Below, one piece after another: positions 16,558 to 26,562 of a stretch of 64,000 nucleotides of DNA (its first letter is position 1; each line of letters opens with the position of its first letter). A program made the translations under genes and the position numbers. The stretch spans positions 2,108,001 to 2,172,000 of the forward strand of contig NZ_LR131273.1 in the NCBI RefSeq assembly GCF_900631615.1. Reading direction: 5' to 3'. This DNA is from Tsukamurella paurometabola (lineage in GTDB: Bacteria > Actinomycetota > Actinomycetes > Mycobacteriales > Mycobacteriaceae). The notes below the pieces were generated by a model that worked only from the letters and a program-made list of their open reading frames with translations, was not told where the DNA came from and ran no database searches.

Positions 16558-17517
16558 ATGAAGAGCCTCGTGTGGGACCAGCACGCCTGCCTGCCGCTCA
16601 CCGTCGGAACCGACGTCGCTCCGCTGCTGCGGTTCGCCTCGTCCTCGCCGACCTACGTCTCGGTCAACGCCGGGTACCGGCCGCAGTCGTTCGCCGACTC
16701 CGCGGCCCTGCTCGGCTCCTTCCGCTCGTCGATCGACGCGTGTGCCGGCCTCCGCACGGTCGGCACCGTCGACGAACTGCGGGCCGCGGGGGCCGCGGGT
16801 GAGATCGCGGTCGCCTTCGATCTCGAGGACGCGGCTCCCCTCGACGGCGACCTCGACAACGTGGCTCGGCTCGCGGACCTGGGAGTGCGCACCGTCGCGC
16901 CGACCTACAACTCCGCGAACCGGGCCGGTTCGGGCTGCCTCGATGCGGCCGATGCGGGCCTGACCCGATGGGGGCGGGACCTGGTGGCGTGCCTGAACGC
17001 GTCGGGCGTGGTTCCCGACGGTTCGCACTGCGGTCGCCGGGCCGGGCTGGACATCGCAGCCGCGACGTCCGGCCCGATGGTGTACAGCCACTCCTGCATG
17101 GCGGCCGTCTGGGAGCATCCTCGCAACATCACCGACGACCAGGCGCGGGCGTGCGCCGAGACGGGTGGCGTCGTGGGCATCACGGGCGTGGGGATCTTCC
17201 TCGGGCCGAACACCCCGACGCTCGAGGCGATGGCACGACACCTGGAGTACGCGGTGGAACTCATCGGCATCGAGCACGTCGGCGTCAGCACGGACCACTC
17301 CTTCGATTCCGAGGACTTCCTCGCCGAGCTCGCCGCCAACCCCGACGTCTTCGACGAGTCGTACACGCGGTGGGGCCCGATCCGGTGGATGCCTCCGGAG
17401 GACGTCATCCGCCTCGGTGCCCACCTGGCGGGGAGGGGCTGGTCGCCGTCGGACATCGAGGCCGTGACGGGTGGCAACTTCCTGCGGGTCGCGGAGCGGT
17501 CCTGGGCGCGCCGATGA
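16558..17517 (+). CDS. Peptidase M19 (renal dipeptidase) family protein, divergent metal site
   Basis: A 319-residue TIM-barrel protein of the M19/amidohydrolase type, which hydrolyses dipeptides or related amides. Family segments are VAFDLEDAAPL (bridging Glu), MVYSHSCMAAVWEHPRNITDDQ and VGVSTDHSFD. The first metal-binding motif is normally DGHxD; here it reads DQHAC, so the second ligand aspartate is a cysteine (Cys11). The enzyme may bind one metal or use Cys as a ligand. It has no signal peptide. It is monocistronic and divergent from the ABC exporter. Confidence 0.8.
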   Translation: MKSLVWDQHACLPLTVGTDVAPLLRFASSSPTYVSVNAGYRPQSFADSAALLGSFRSSIDACAGLRTVGTVDELRAAGAAGEIAVAFDLEDAAPLDGDLDNVARLADLGVRTVAPTYNSANRAGSGCLDAADAGLTRWGRDLVACLNASGVVPDGSHCGRRAGLDIAAATSGPMVYSHSCMAAVWEHPRNITDDQARACAETGGVVGITGVGIFLGPNTPTLEAMARHLEYAVELIGIEHVGVSTDHSFDSEDFLAELAANPDVFDESYTRWGPIRWMPPEDVIRLGAHLAGRGWSPSDIEAVTGGNFLRVAERSWARR

Positions 17518-17618
17518 CTCCGCCCGCTTGACAACCCTCGATCTTTACTTGAGTCTCATTAGTAACAACAGTCACGTCAGCCCCACGGTGCGTGGCCGAC
17601 GACGAAGGAGACCCGAGG

Positions 17619-18527
17619 ATGCCCGTGTGGATCGACGGCGGCCCGAGGCGGTCGCGGCGCAGCCGCGCCCTCCGCGCCGCACTCGTCGCGACGGTGCCCG
17701 TCCTGGCGATCGGTGGTGTCCTGGCGGGGACGGGCGCCCTGCCGGAGACGATGCTCGTCGACGCCCCGGGCGACGTCGCTCCCGGTGCCGCCGGTGGGCA
17801 CGGCCGCGGCATGAGCCAGCTCGGCGCGCTCACGTACGCGAAGCAGGGGTGGGACGCCCAGCGGATCCTCGCCTACTACTACCCGGGCACCACGCTCGGC
17901 ACCGTCCACACGGGGCTCCCCGTCACCGTGCGCCTCAGTGAGCGCAACCGGGTCGACGTGCTCGCCCCGGCCGGCGCGCTCGTCGGCGGCAAGCAGGTCG
18001 CGCCGGGCCAGGCGGTCAGTATCGACGGGACCACCGCGACGATCCGGCAGGGCTGCGGGGGACAGGTGCTCGGCACCGTCGAGGCGCCGGACAGCACCGT
18101 CGGGCCGCTGACGGCCGACCAGGGCGTCCCCAAGGACCAGGTGCTGCGTTTCTGCAGCGACAACGCCGGCTACCGGGGCAAGCTCGTCGCCCGCGGCGGC
18201 AATGTGCTCAACGTGGTGGGCATCGAGGACTACGTGCGCAGTGTGGTCCCCGTGGAGAACTCACCCGGCTGGGCCGATCAGGGTGGCGTCGCCGCGCTCC
18301 AGGCGCAGGCGATCGCGGCGCGCTCCTACGTGTTGGTCCGCGGCGCGGAACGCGGCGAGACGTTCGACGACACCCAGGCGTCGCAGGTGTACGGCGGCGT
18401 CGACAAGGAGGACCCGCGGACCGACGCCGTCATCGTCAGCACCTACGGACTGGTGATGGCCAAGGACGGCCGCGTCTTCGAGACCGAGTACGGCGCCTCC
18501 CGGGCCGACGATCCCGCCTCGCCGTAG
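17619..18527 (+). CDS. SpoIID/LytB-domain protein
   Basis: A 302-residue exported protein. A positively charged N-terminus (RRSRRSRALR) leads to one hydrophobic signal or anchor segment (about 20-45). The SpoIID/LytB core includes GHGRGMSQLGALTYAKQGWDAQRILAYYYPGT and a second block with IEDYVRSVVPVENSPGWADQGGVAALQAQAIAARSYVL. The family acts on or binds peptidoglycan. The reading frame stops shortly after FETEYGAS, where relatives often continue, so it may be C-terminally short. The ATG at 17619 is chosen for AGGAG eight bases upstream. Confidence 0.85.
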   Translation: MPVWIDGGPRRSRRSRALRAALVATVPVLAIGGVLAGTGALPETMLVDAPGDVAPGAAGGHGRGMSQLGALTYAKQGWDAQRILAYYYPGTTLGTVHTGLPVTVRLSERNRVDVLAPAGALVGGKQVAPGQAVSIDGTTATIRQGCGGQVLGTVEAPDSTVGPLTADQGVPKDQVLRFCSDNAGYRGKLVARGGNVLNVVGIEDYVRSVVPVENSPGWADQGGVAALQAQAIAARSYVLVRGAERGETFDDTQASQVYGGVDKEDPRTDAVIVSTYGLVMAKDGRVFETEYGASRADDPASP

Positions 18528-18611
18528 GCGTCGAAACCCGCGACGGCCGCTGAAGTCCCAGGTCGCCCCGCGCGCTGACGGTGCCCGATGGGACGCAGTA
18601 GTGTGAGTCAC

Positions 18612-19622
18612 ATGGCGAAGTTGCAGCTGGGGTACAAGGCATCGGCGGAGCAGTTCGGGCCCCGCGAGTTGGTGGAGATCGCGGTCGCGGCGGAGGCCGC
18701 GGGCATGGATTCGGTCGCGGTGAGCGACCACTTCCAGCCGTGGCGCGTCAACGGCGGCCACGCCCCGTTCTCCCTCGCCTGGATGGCGGCCGTCGGCGAG
18801 CGGACCGAGCGCGTGAAGATCGGCACCTCGGTCATGACGCCCACCTTCCGCTACAACCCCGCCGTGATCGCCCAGGCCTTCGCGACCATGGCCTGCATGT
18901 ACCCCGACCGCATCTTCCTCGGTGCCGGCACCGGAGAGGCGCTCAACGAGTACGCCACCGGTTTCCAGGGCGAGTGGCCCGAGTTCAAGGAGCGCTTCGC
19001 CCGGCTCCGCGAATCCGTGCGGCTCATGCGCGAGCTCTGGTCCGGCGAGATCACCAACTTCGAGGGCGACTACTACCACACCAAGGACGCCGTCCTCTTC
19101 GACATCCCGGAGAAGCCGGTGCCCGTGTACATCGCCGCGGGCGGCCCCGTCGTGGCGAAGTACGCGGGGCGCGTGGGCGACGGCATGATCTGCACCTCCG
19201 GCAAGGGCATGGAGCTCTACACCGACAAGCTGATCCCCGCCGCGCAGGAGGGCTCCGGCCTCGCGGGCCGCGACTTCGACGCGCTCGACAAGATGATCGA
19301 GATCAAGATCAGCTACGACCCGGATCCCGAGCTGGCGCTGGAGAACACGCGCTTCTGGGCACCTCTGTCGCTCACCGCGGAACAGAAGCACTCGGTGAAC
19401 TCGAGTGCCGAGATGGAGCGCCTCGCCGACGAGCTGCCCATCGAGCAGGTCGCCAAGCGCTGGATCGTCGCCTCCGATCCCGATGAGGCCGTCGCCGCCG
19501 TGAAGCAGTACGTCGACGCGGGCCTCAACCACCTCGTGTTCCACGCGCCCGGCCACGATCAGCGCCGGTTCCTGGACAACTTCCAGCGCGATCTCGAGCC
19601 CCGCCTGCGTGCGCTCGGCTGA
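18612..19622 (+). CDS. fgd: F420-dependent glucose-6-phosphate dehydrogenase
   Basis: A 336-residue luciferase-like TIM-barrel enzyme. It oxidises glucose-6-phosphate to 6-phosphogluconolactone and reduces cofactor F420. Length and sequence match mycobacterial FGD1 closely ([73 protein letters not shown]). The ATG at 18612 gives exactly the family length. TAGTGT lies seven bases before it, so the message may be leaderless. As in M. tuberculosis, pta and ackA follow directly. Confidence 0.96.
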   Translation: MAKLQLGYKASAEQFGPRELVEIAVAAEAAGMDSVAVSDHFQPWRVNGGHAPFSLAWMAAVGERTERVKIGTSVMTPTFRYNPAVIAQAFATMACMYPDRIFLGAGTGEALNEYATGFQGEWPEFKERFARLRESVRLMRELWSGEITNFEGDYYHTKDAVLFDIPEKPVPVYIAAGGPVVAKYAGRVGDGMICTSGKGMELYTDKLIPAAQEGSGLAGRDFDALDKMIEIKISYDPDPELALENTRFWAPLSLTAEQKHSVNSSAEMERLADELPIEQVAKRWIVASDPDEAVAAVKQYVDAGLNHLVFHAPGHDQRRFLDNFQRDLEPRLRALG

Positions 19623-19646
19623 GCCGCAGCTGCGATAGTAAAGCCC

Positions 19647-21770
19647 ATGGCCGCGGATCGAGCACCGAAGACGACCAGCATCTACATCGCCTCCCCCGAG
19701 GGGGACACCGGCAAGTCCACCATCGCGCTGGGCGCGATGAACCTCCTCACGTCCACGGGCTGGACGATCGGCGTGTTCCGGCCGATTCCACGCTCGACGG
19801 GGGAGCAGCGCGACTACATCCTGGAACTGCTCATCGAGCAGGCCACCGCCGATCTCGACTACGAGGACTGCGTCGGTGTCAGCTACGAGCAGGTCCACGA
19901 GGATCCGGACGCCGCGATCGCCGAGATCGTGAGCCGGTTCCACGCCGTCGCCGACAAGTGCGACTTCGTGCTGGTGCTGGGCTCGGACTACACCGACGTG
20001 ACCACGCCGACGGAGCTGTCCTTCAACGCCCGCATCGCCGCGAACCTCGGCTCGTCGATCCTGCTGGCGGTGAAGGCGCTCGACCGGACCCCCGAACAGG
20101 TGGTCGCGGTCGCCGAGCAGTCGATGGCGGAGATCCGGGCCAACCACGCCCACACGGCGTCGATCATCGCGAACCGGTGTGCGCCGCAGCAGCTCGACGC
20201 GGTGTGCGAGGCGCTCAAGGCCGACACCGGCCTGCCCGTCTGGGTGCTGCCGGAGGAGCCGGTGCTCACCGCGCCCACGATGGGCGAGCTCATGGAGGCC
20301 ATGGACGGCAAGCTGCTCTGGGGCGACCCGGAGCTGCTCTCCCGCGAGGCGATGTCCGTGCTCGTGGCGGGGATGACGGCCGAGCACAGCCTCGAGCGGA
20401 TCACCGAGGGCGTGGCCGTGATCGCCGCGGGCGACCGATCCGAGGTCCTGCTCGCCATGGTCACCGCGCACCGCGCCAACGGCTTCCCGTCGCTGGCCGG
20501 GATCATCCTCAACGGCGGGTACATGCCGCACCCGATGACCGCGGCGCTGGTCGACGGCCTCAAGCCCAACGTGCCGATCATCGCCGTCGAGCACGGGACG
20601 TACGAGACGGCGCGGCTCGCGGCGAAGACCCGCGGCCGCGTCGGCCCCGGCTCGGAGCGCAAGGTGGATCTCGCGATCGCGCTCACCGAGAAGTACGTCG
20701 TCTCGGACGCGCTGCTGGAGGCCCTGCAGGTCTCCAACCCGGGCGTCGTGACCCCGCAGATGTTCGAGTACAACCTCATCGCCCGGGCCCGCGCCGACCG
20801 CAAGCGGATCGTGCTGCCCGAGGGCGGCGACGACCGGATCCTCCGCGCCGCCGGGCGCCTGCTGCAGCGCGAGGTCGCCGACCTGACCATCCTCGGCCAG
20901 GAGTCGCGCGTGCGGGCCCGCGCCGCGGAGCTGGGTGTCGACCTCGGGAACACCGACGTGATCGACCCCAAACGCGCGACCGATCTCGTCGACAAATTCG
21001 CCCAGGCCTACTACGAGCTGCGCAAGCACAAGGGCATGACGCTCGAGCGCGCCGCCGAAGCCGTGGTCGACGTCAGCTACTTCGGCACGATGATGGTGCA
21101 CCTCGGCATGGCCGACGGCATGGTCTCCGGCGCGGCGCACACCACCGCGCACACCATCCGGCCGTCCTTCGAGATCATCAAGACCAAGCCCGGGGTCTCG
21201 ACGGTGTCGTCGATCTTCCTGATGTGCCTGGCGGACAAGGTGCTCGCCTACGGCGACTGCGCGGTGGTGCCCGACCCGTCCGAGACGCAGCTGGCCGACA
21301 TCGCGATCTCCTCGGCGCAGACCGCGGCCCAGTTCGGGATCGATCCGCGCGTCGCGATGCTCTCCTACTCGACCGGCGAATCCGGCACCGGCGCCGATGT
21401 CGACAAGGTGCGGGCCGCCACCGCGCTCGTCCGCGAGCGCGCACCGGAGCTGTTGGTGGAGGGGCCGATCCAGTACGACGCGGCCGTCGATCCCGGCGTC
21501 GCCGCGTCGAAGATGCCCGATTCCGCGGTCGCCGGCAAGGCCACGGTGCTGGTCTTCCCCGACCTCAACACGGGCAACAACACCTACAAGGCCGTGCAGC
21601 GGTCCGCCGGCGCCGTCGCCATCGGACCGGTGCTGCAGGGTCTCAACGCGCCGATCAACGACCTCTCGCGCGGCGCGCTGGTCGAGGACATCGTCAACAC
21701 CGTCGCCATCACCGCGATCCAGGCCCAGGCCTTCGCGGCGGAGCGCACGGCGGGGGAGGGGCGGGCATGA
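19647..21770 (+). CDS. pta: Phosphate acetyltransferase
   Basis: A 707-residue long-form Pta that interconverts acetyl-CoA and acetyl phosphate. The N-terminal P-loop-like domain ([11 protein letters not shown], residues 15-25) and the central DRTGG domain lead to the catalytic PTA domain from about residue 375 ([17 protein letters not shown]). That domain carries the conserved [17 protein letters not shown] and [19 protein letters not shown]. It lies 24 bp after fgd and overlaps ackA as ATGA, so acetyl phosphate formation and use are coupled. Confidence 0.95.
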   Translation: MAADRAPKTTSIYIASPEGDTGKSTIALGAMNLLTSTGWTIGVFRPIPRSTGEQRDYILELLIEQATADLDYEDCVGVSYEQVHEDPDAAIAEIVSRFHAVADKCDFVLVLGSDYTDVTTPTELSFNARIAANLGSSILLAVKALDRTPEQVVAVAEQSMAEIRANHAHTASIIANRCAPQQLDAVCEALKADTGLPVWVLPEEPVLTAPTMGELMEAMDGKLLWGDPELLSREAMSVLVAGMTAEHSLERITEGVAVIAAGDRSEVLLAMVTAHRANGFPSLAGIILNGGYMPHPMTAALVDGLKPNVPIIAVEHGTYETARLAAKTRGRVGPGSERKVDLAIALTEKYVVSDALLEALQVSNPGVVTPQMFEYNLIARARADRKRIVLPEGGDDRILRAAGRLLQREVADLTILGQESRVRARAAELGVDLGNTDVIDPKRATDLVDKFAQAYYELRKHKGMTLERAAEAVVDVSYFGTMMVHLGMADGMVSGAAHTTAHTIRPSFEIIKTKPGVSTVSSIFLMCLADKVLAYGDCAVVPDPSETQLADIAISSAQTAAQFGIDPRVAMLSYSTGESGTGADVDKVRAATALVRERAPELLVEGPIQYDAAVDPGVAASKMPDSAVAGKATVLVFPDLNTGNNTYKAVQRSAGAVAIGPVLQGLNAPINDLSRGALVEDIVNTVAITAIQAQAFAAERTAGEGRA

Positions 21771-22924
21771 GCGGCGTCGCGGGCACCGTCCTGGTCCTCA
21801 ATTCCGGCTCGTCGTCGCTGAAGTACCAACTGCTGCACCCGGAGACGGGGGAGGTGGTGCACGGCGGCATCGTCGAGCGGATCGGCGAGACCGAGGTGCC
21901 GGACCACAAGGCCGCGTTGCGGCAGGTCTTCGAGGAGTTCGCCGGCCGGGGGCTCGATCTCACCGACGGTGCCGGCACCCCCGCCGGTATCGCCGCGGTC
22001 GGTCATCGGGTCGTGCACGGCGGGCGCTCCTTCCACTCGCCGACGCTCATCGACGATCACGTTCTCGCGGAGATCCGCCGGCTCAGTTCGCTGGCGCCGC
22101 TGCACAACCCGGCGAACGCGCAGGGCATCGAAGTGGCGCGGGAGCTGCTGCCCGGGGTGAAGCAGGTCGCGGTCTTCGACACCGCCTTCTTCTTCGACCT
22201 CCCGCCCGCCGCAGCCACCTACGCGATCGACAGGGAACTCGCCACCGAACACGCGTTGCGCCGCTACGGCTTCCACGGCACATCGCACGAGTACGTCTCG
22301 CAGCAGGCCGCGGCGTTCCTCGGCCGGCCCACGTCCGAGGTGAACCAGATCGTGCTGCACCTGGGCAACGGCGCCTCCGCCTCCGCGGTCCGCGGCGGCC
22401 GCGCCGTCGACACGTCGATGGGCCTCACGCCGCTCGAGGGCCTCGTGATGGGTACCCGCAGCGGCGACGTCGATCCGGGGCTCGTGCTGCACCTCGGGCG
22501 CTCGCTCGGCATGAGCATCGACGAGATCGACGACCTGCTCAACCGTCGGTCGGGCCTCAAGGGCATCGCCGGCGAGAACGACTTCCGCGCCCTGAGCGCG
22601 CTCATCGAGCAGGGCGACGAGCACGCCAAGCTCGCCTACGACGTGTACATCCACCGCCTCCGCCGGTACATCGGCGCCTACCTCGTCGATCTCGGCGGGG
22701 CCGATGCGATCACCTTCACCGCCGGCGTCGGGGAGAACGCCGCGCAGGTCCGCGCCGACGCCCTCGCCGGTCTGGAGAGATTCGGCATCGTCGTCGATCC
22801 CGCGCGCAACGCGGGCCGCGTCACCGAGCCCACGCGGATCTCGCCGGACGGAGCACCCGTGGCCGTGCTCGTCGTCCCGACCAACGAGGAGCTCGCGATC
22901 GCCCGCGAGGCAGCGGCACTCTGA
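21767..22924 (+). CDS. ackA: Acetate kinase
   Basis: A 385-residue ASKHA-fold kinase converting acetyl phosphate and ADP to acetate and ATP. Motifs are [10 protein letters not shown] near the N-terminus, [45 protein letters not shown]-type sequence ([14 protein letters not shown]) and FTAGVGENA. The start overlaps the pta stop; the stop overlaps the next start as TGATG. Length is close to the family norm of about 390-400. Confidence 0.95.
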   Translation: MSGVAGTVLVLNSGSSSLKYQLLHPETGEVVHGGIVERIGETEVPDHKAALRQVFEEFAGRGLDLTDGAGTPAGIAAVGHRVVHGGRSFHSPTLIDDHVLAEIRRLSSLAPLHNPANAQGIEVARELLPGVKQVAVFDTAFFFDLPPAAATYAIDRELATEHALRRYGFHGTSHEYVSQQAAAFLGRPTSEVNQIVLHLGNGASASAVRGGRAVDTSMGLTPLEGLVMGTRSGDVDPGLVLHLGRSLGMSIDEIDDLLNRRSGLKGIAGENDFRALSALIEQGDEHAKLAYDVYIHRLRRYIGAYLVDLGGADAITFTAGVGENAAQVRADALAGLERFGIVVDPARNAGRVTEPTRISPDGAPVAVLVVPTNEELAIAREAAAL

Positions 22925-24483
22925 TGCCCCTCGGGCGCGTGGCGGGGATCGAGGGCGACGGGGCCGACTACGGCTCCCCACTCCTCGGTACCCGCACGGA
23001 GGGCGCCCGGCAGCGCAGGACCCGCACCGTCGCGCTGATCGCGGTCAGTTCGTCCGCCGCGACGCTGCTCGGCGGCGGCTTCGCGGCGATGCTCATCGTG
23101 GTCGGCATCCCCGAGCCCTCCGTGCAGCGGCCCGAGCTGTACACCGTCAACACCGTGGCCGTGCCGTCGTACATCGCGGCGGGCCTGATCGTGGGGCACC
23201 TCTACACCTTCTGGCTGGTGTACCGCTCGCTGCGGTGGACCGGCGGCGACGATCCGCCGACGCAGCAGGAGGCCGCCGACGCCCTGGCCCTGCCGCGCCG
23301 CCTCTACTGGTTCGAGATGCTCGCGTGGCTCTGCGCCGCGATCCTGTTCGGGTGGCTGTACGGCCGCGTCGACATGGATCTCGTGCCCAAGGTGTCGCTC
23401 GTCGTGCTCGGTGCCGGGCTGATGACCTCGGGCGTGGTGCGGGTGCTCACCGAGTTCAGCATGCGGCCCGTCACCGCGATCGCGCTGCGCGTCACCCGGC
23501 CGGAGCCGCGGCACCAGAGCCTGCAGGGACGTTCGCTGCGGCTGTGGATCCTGGGGTCGGGGCTGCCCTTCCTCGGCGTCATCACGGTGGCGCTGTTCGC
23601 GCTGTTCGAACCCGCCGCCACGGTGCGCGGCATCGCGATCAGCATGTGCGCCCTCGCCGCCGGAGGATTCTTCTCCGGGATGGTCTTCAACCTGCTCTCG
23701 TCCTCGCGGGTCTCCGCTCCCGTGAAGAGCGTGACCACCGGCATGCGGCGGGTGTCGGAGGGCCGCTACGACACCGAGGTCGTGGTCTACGACGGGACCT
23801 CATTGGGCGACCTGCAGTCCGGGTTCAACGCGATGGCCGCGGGCCTGCGCGAACGGGAACGCGTGCGCGACCTCTACGCCCGGCAGGTCGGCGAACAGGT
23901 CGCCCGCGCCACCATCGAGAGCGAGCCCGAGCTGGGTGGCGTCGAGCAGACCGTCGCCGTGATCTTCATCGACCTCGTCGGCTCCACGGCCCTCGCCGCG
24001 GAGCGGCCCGCCGCCGAGGTCGTCCAGATCCTCAACCGGTTCTGCGGCGTCGTCGTCGCGGAGGTGAACAGCCGCGGCGGCCTGGTCAACAAGTTCGAGG
24101 GCGACGCGGTGCTCGCGATCTTCGGCGCGCCCGCCCCGCTGACCGATCCGGCGGGCGCCGCGCTCTCGGCTGCGCGCGCCATGATGCGGCGCCTCGCCCG
24201 CGAGGTGCCCGAGATCCGCGCGGGCTGCGGCGTCACCCACGGCGTCGTCGTCGCCGGCTACGTCGGCGCAGCCGACAGGTTCGAGTACACGGTGATCGGC
24301 GATCCGGTCAACGAGGCCGCCCGCCTCTCGACCTACGCCAAGGCGGATCCGACGGTGCCCTGGGCCTCGGCCCCGGCGGTCGAGACCGCCGACCCGGCGG
24401 AGTGCACGCGCTGGCGGCCCGGCCCCATCGACGTGCTGCGCGGCCGCACCCAGGAGACCCGGATGTACGTCGCGAAGCGCTGA
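22924..24483 (+). CDS. Membrane-bound class III adenylate cyclase
   Basis: A 519-residue protein with about six transmembrane helices (to about 270), a HAMP domain (about 272-325, SAPVKSVTTGMRRVSEGRYDTEV) and a class III cyclase domain (about 340-500). Catalytic residues are in place: metal aspartates Asp350 (FIDLVGS) and Asp394, substrate lysine Lys390 (NKFEGD), Asp460, and transition-state Asn463 and Arg467 (GDPVNEAAR). It should make cAMP. The layout resembles Rv1318c-Rv1320c. Its ATG shares one base with the ackA stop, so it is co-translated with acetate metabolism genes. Confidence 0.9.
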   Translation: MPLGRVAGIEGDGADYGSPLLGTRTEGARQRRTRTVALIAVSSSAATLLGGGFAAMLIVVGIPEPSVQRPELYTVNTVAVPSYIAAGLIVGHLYTFWLVYRSLRWTGGDDPPTQQEAADALALPRRLYWFEMLAWLCAAILFGWLYGRVDMDLVPKVSLVVLGAGLMTSGVVRVLTEFSMRPVTAIALRVTRPEPRHQSLQGRSLRLWILGSGLPFLGVITVALFALFEPAATVRGIAISMCALAAGGFFSGMVFNLLSSSRVSAPVKSVTTGMRRVSEGRYDTEVVVYDGTSLGDLQSGFNAMAAGLRERERVRDLYARQVGEQVARATIESEPELGGVEQTVAVIFIDLVGSTALAAERPAAEVVQILNRFCGVVVAEVNSRGGLVNKFEGDAVLAIFGAPAPLTDPAGAALSAARAMMRRLAREVPEIRAGCGVTHGVVVAGYVGAADRFEYTVIGDPVNEAARLSTYAKADPTVPWASAPAVETADPAECTRWRPGPIDVLRGRTQETRMYVAKR

Positions 24484-24488
24484 GCGGG

Positions 24489-25415
24489 TCAGCCGAAGGT
24501 GGGGAGCCGCGGCGGCAGTTGTTGGAGCACCCACTCGATGGTCACCGGGTTCGGCATCGACATCGCGTTGCCGATCGTCTTGTCGATGGTCGTGACCCGG
24601 TGTTCGCGGCTCACCGCGAGTGAGCGGAACGCGGTGTCCTCAGCGACCTTCGTGCCGTAGTCCAGGTAGACCAGGGCGTCGAGGTTCAGTACGTCCACGC
24701 GCTCCGCCGGGATCTCGGCGAAGAACGTGCCGGCGGGGATCAGCGACGAGACGGTCTCGGGCAGCGTGAAGCCGAGCATGGTGAGCACCTGGCCGCGGCC
24801 GTCGCTGGTGGCGTACGCGTAGAAGCCCCCATCGGACTTGGGCAGGACGGTGGCCGCCGTCTTCCCCCGGTACTGCGGGTGCTGCTCCTGCGTGCGGCGG
24901 ATCGTCGCCTGCGTCTTGGTGACCAGGGCATCGCCCTGCGCCGCGCGGCCGATACCGCCGGCGATCGCGCGGACCTGGTCCTCCCACGGCACGCCCCACG
25001 CGGTGAACTGTGCGGGCCGCCGGATCACGGGCGCGATCGCCTCGAGGCGCGAGAAGGTGGCGTCATCGAAACCCGAGTTCACGGCGACGATGACGTCGGG
25101 CTTCGACGCGGCTAGCGTCTCGACGGCCTTGGTGTCCATCGCGGTGCCGGTGCCGAGCAGCATCTGCGGGTTCTTCCCCTGTAGCAGGGGCTTCGCCCAT
25201 TCGCCCACGGGTTCCTTGGCGTCCTGCGCCCAGGGTGCGACGATCACCGGGACCACGCCGAGCGCGAGCAGGGTGTCGACGTCGCCGAGCCCGAGCGAGG
25301 CGACGCGCTGCGGCGACCGCGGGGCGTCACCGCCGGGACGCGAGTCGGACGCGGAGCCGCACGCCGCGAGGGTGATCGAGAGCAGCACGGCGAACACCGC
25401 CGAGACCAGACGCAT
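24489..25415 (-). CDS. Iron-siderophore type ABC substrate-binding lipoprotein
   Basis: A 308-residue lipoprotein with lipobox LAAC (Cys19) and the type III binding-protein fold: QRVASLGLGDVDTLLALGVVPV, PDVIVAVNSGFDDATFSRLEAIAPV, and a long helix linking two lobes. FecB/FepB relatives deliver ferric siderophores or haem. It is transcribed divergently from the FecCD-FecCD-FecE operon that starts 43 bp away, and both would share the control region at 25423-25453. Confidence 0.87.
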   Translation of the reverse strand: MRLVSAVFAVLLSITLAACGSASDSRPGGDAPRSPQRVASLGLGDVDTLLALGVVPVIVAPWAQDAKEPVGEWAKPLLQGKNPQMLLGTGTAMDTKAVETLAASKPDVIVAVNSGFDDATFSRLEAIAPVIRRPAQFTAWGVPWEDQVRAIAGGIGRAAQGDALVTKTQATIRRTQEQHPQYRGKTAATVLPKSDGGFYAYATSDGRGQVLTMLGFTLPETVSSLIPAGTFFAEIPAERVDVLNLDALVYLDYGTKVAEDTAFRSLAVSREHRVTTIDKTIGNAMSMPNPVTIEWVLQQLPPRLPTFG

Positions 25416-25422
25416 ACCGCCC

Positions 25423-25453
25423 CTTCCCTAGAATGAAGGGAAGCCTATCATTA
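25423..25453. promoter_or_regulatory. Shared control region of the siderophore importer, possible IdeR box
   Basis: The 43-bp divergent gap holds an inverted repeat, CTTCCCT (25423-25429) and AGGGAAG (25437-25443). Read on the minus strand, 25435-25453 matches the DtxR/IdeR consensus (TTAGGTTAGGCTAACCTAA) at about 12 of 19 positions. TATCAT (25446-25451) lies seven bases before the GTG of the permease gene, a leaderless arrangement. Iron control is plausible but the box is weak. Confidence 0.5.
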
Positions 25454-25458
25454 CGGTC

Positions 25459-26562
25459 GTGACCCTTTCTGCGACTGAGGAGGCCCCGACCGGGGGCACT
25501 CCGTCCGCGCGTCCGGGGCCGGCCTCCGGCGCCTCCCGGCGCAGGCGCCGCCTGGTCGGGCTGGTCCTGCTGCTCGCGCTGCTGGTGGTGACGGTGATCG
25601 CCTCGCTCGCGATCGGCTCCCGCAGCCTCGCGCCCTCGCTGGTGTGGGACGGCCTGTGGCACGACTACACCACCGGGCCGAATCCAGCGGATCCCGAGCT
25701 GAACCAGGCCGCGATCATCATCCAGACGCTGCGCGTGCCGCGCACCCTGCTGGCGCTCATCGCAGGCGCGGCGCTGGCGTTGGCGGGTGCGCTGATCCAG
25801 GGCCACACCCGCAACCCCGTCGCCGATCCCGGCTTCCTCGGCCTCACCCAGGGCGCGGCGTTCGCCGTGGTCTGCGCGACCTTCGTCGGCGGCCTCACCC
25901 AGCCGATCCAGTACGTCTGGTTCGCCTTCCTCGGCACCGCCCTCACTGCGATCCTCGTGTTCGGCCTCTCCAGCCTGGGGCGCGGCGTCGGCTCGCCGCT
26001 GACGCTGGTGCTCGCGGGCATGGGCGTGGCGATGTTCCTCAGCTCGACGACCTCCGCGATCGCGCTCAGCGACAACGCCTCGCTCGAGACCCTCCGGTTC
26101 TGGAACGCCGGCGCCGTCGTCGGCCGCGGCTTCGACGTCATCGCCGTCGTGGCACCGTTCATCGCCGCCGGAGTGGTCCTCGCGCTCGCCAACGGCCCGG
26201 CGGTGAACCTGCTCAACATGGGCGACGACGTCGCCAAGGGGCTGGGCCTCAACATCAACCTCGCGCGGACCGTCGGCATCACGGCGGTCACGCTGCTCGT
26301 GGGCGCCGCCACCGCCGCCTGCGGCAGCATCTCCTTCCTCGGACTCATGGTGCCGCACATCGTGCGCTACTTCACCGGCCCCGACTACCGCTGGCTGCTG
26401 CCGTATTCGGCGCTGATGGGCGCCTGGCTGCTGCTGGCCGCCGACATCGTGGGCCGTGTGGTCGCGCGACCCGGAGAGCTCGAGGTCGGCATCGTCGTGG
26501 CGCTGTTCGGCGCGCCCTTCTTCGTGGCACTCGTCTGGTGGCGGAAGGCGGTCAAGGTATGA
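25459..26562 (+). CDS. FecCD-family siderophore ABC permease 1
   Basis: A 367-residue inner-membrane permease with about nine or ten helices. Family blocks are LRVPRTLLALIAGAALALAGALIQGHTRNPVADPGFLG, the cytoplasmic coupling segment LGLNINLARTVGI, and GSISFLGLMVPHIVRYFTGPDYRWLLP. It pairs with the next gene as the heterodimeric channel for ferric siderophore uptake. The first 35 residues are a polar tail. The start is GTG; its TGA overlaps the ATG of the second permease. Confidence 0.9.
   Translation: MTLSATEEAPTGGTPSARPGPASGASRRRRRLVGLVLLLALLVVTVIASLAIGSRSLAPSLVWDGLWHDYTTGPNPADPELNQAAIIIQTLRVPRTLLALIAGAALALAGALIQGHTRNPVADPGFLGLTQGAAFAVVCATFVGGLTQPIQYVWFAFLGTALTAILVFGLSSLGRGVGSPLTLVLAGMGVAMFLSSTTSAIALSDNASLETLRFWNAGAVVGRGFDVIAVVAPFIAAGVVLALANGPAVNLLNMGDDVAKGLGLNINLARTVGITAVTLLVGAATAACGSISFLGLMVPHIVRYFTGPDYRWLLPYSALMGAWLLLAADIVGRVVARPGELEVGIVVALFGAPFFVALVWWRKAVKV

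Noticed and set aside
18261-21152. Open frame of 963 codons antisense to fgd and pta
   Set aside because: The plus strand carries fully conserved fgd and pta; the antisense product has no recognisable motif.
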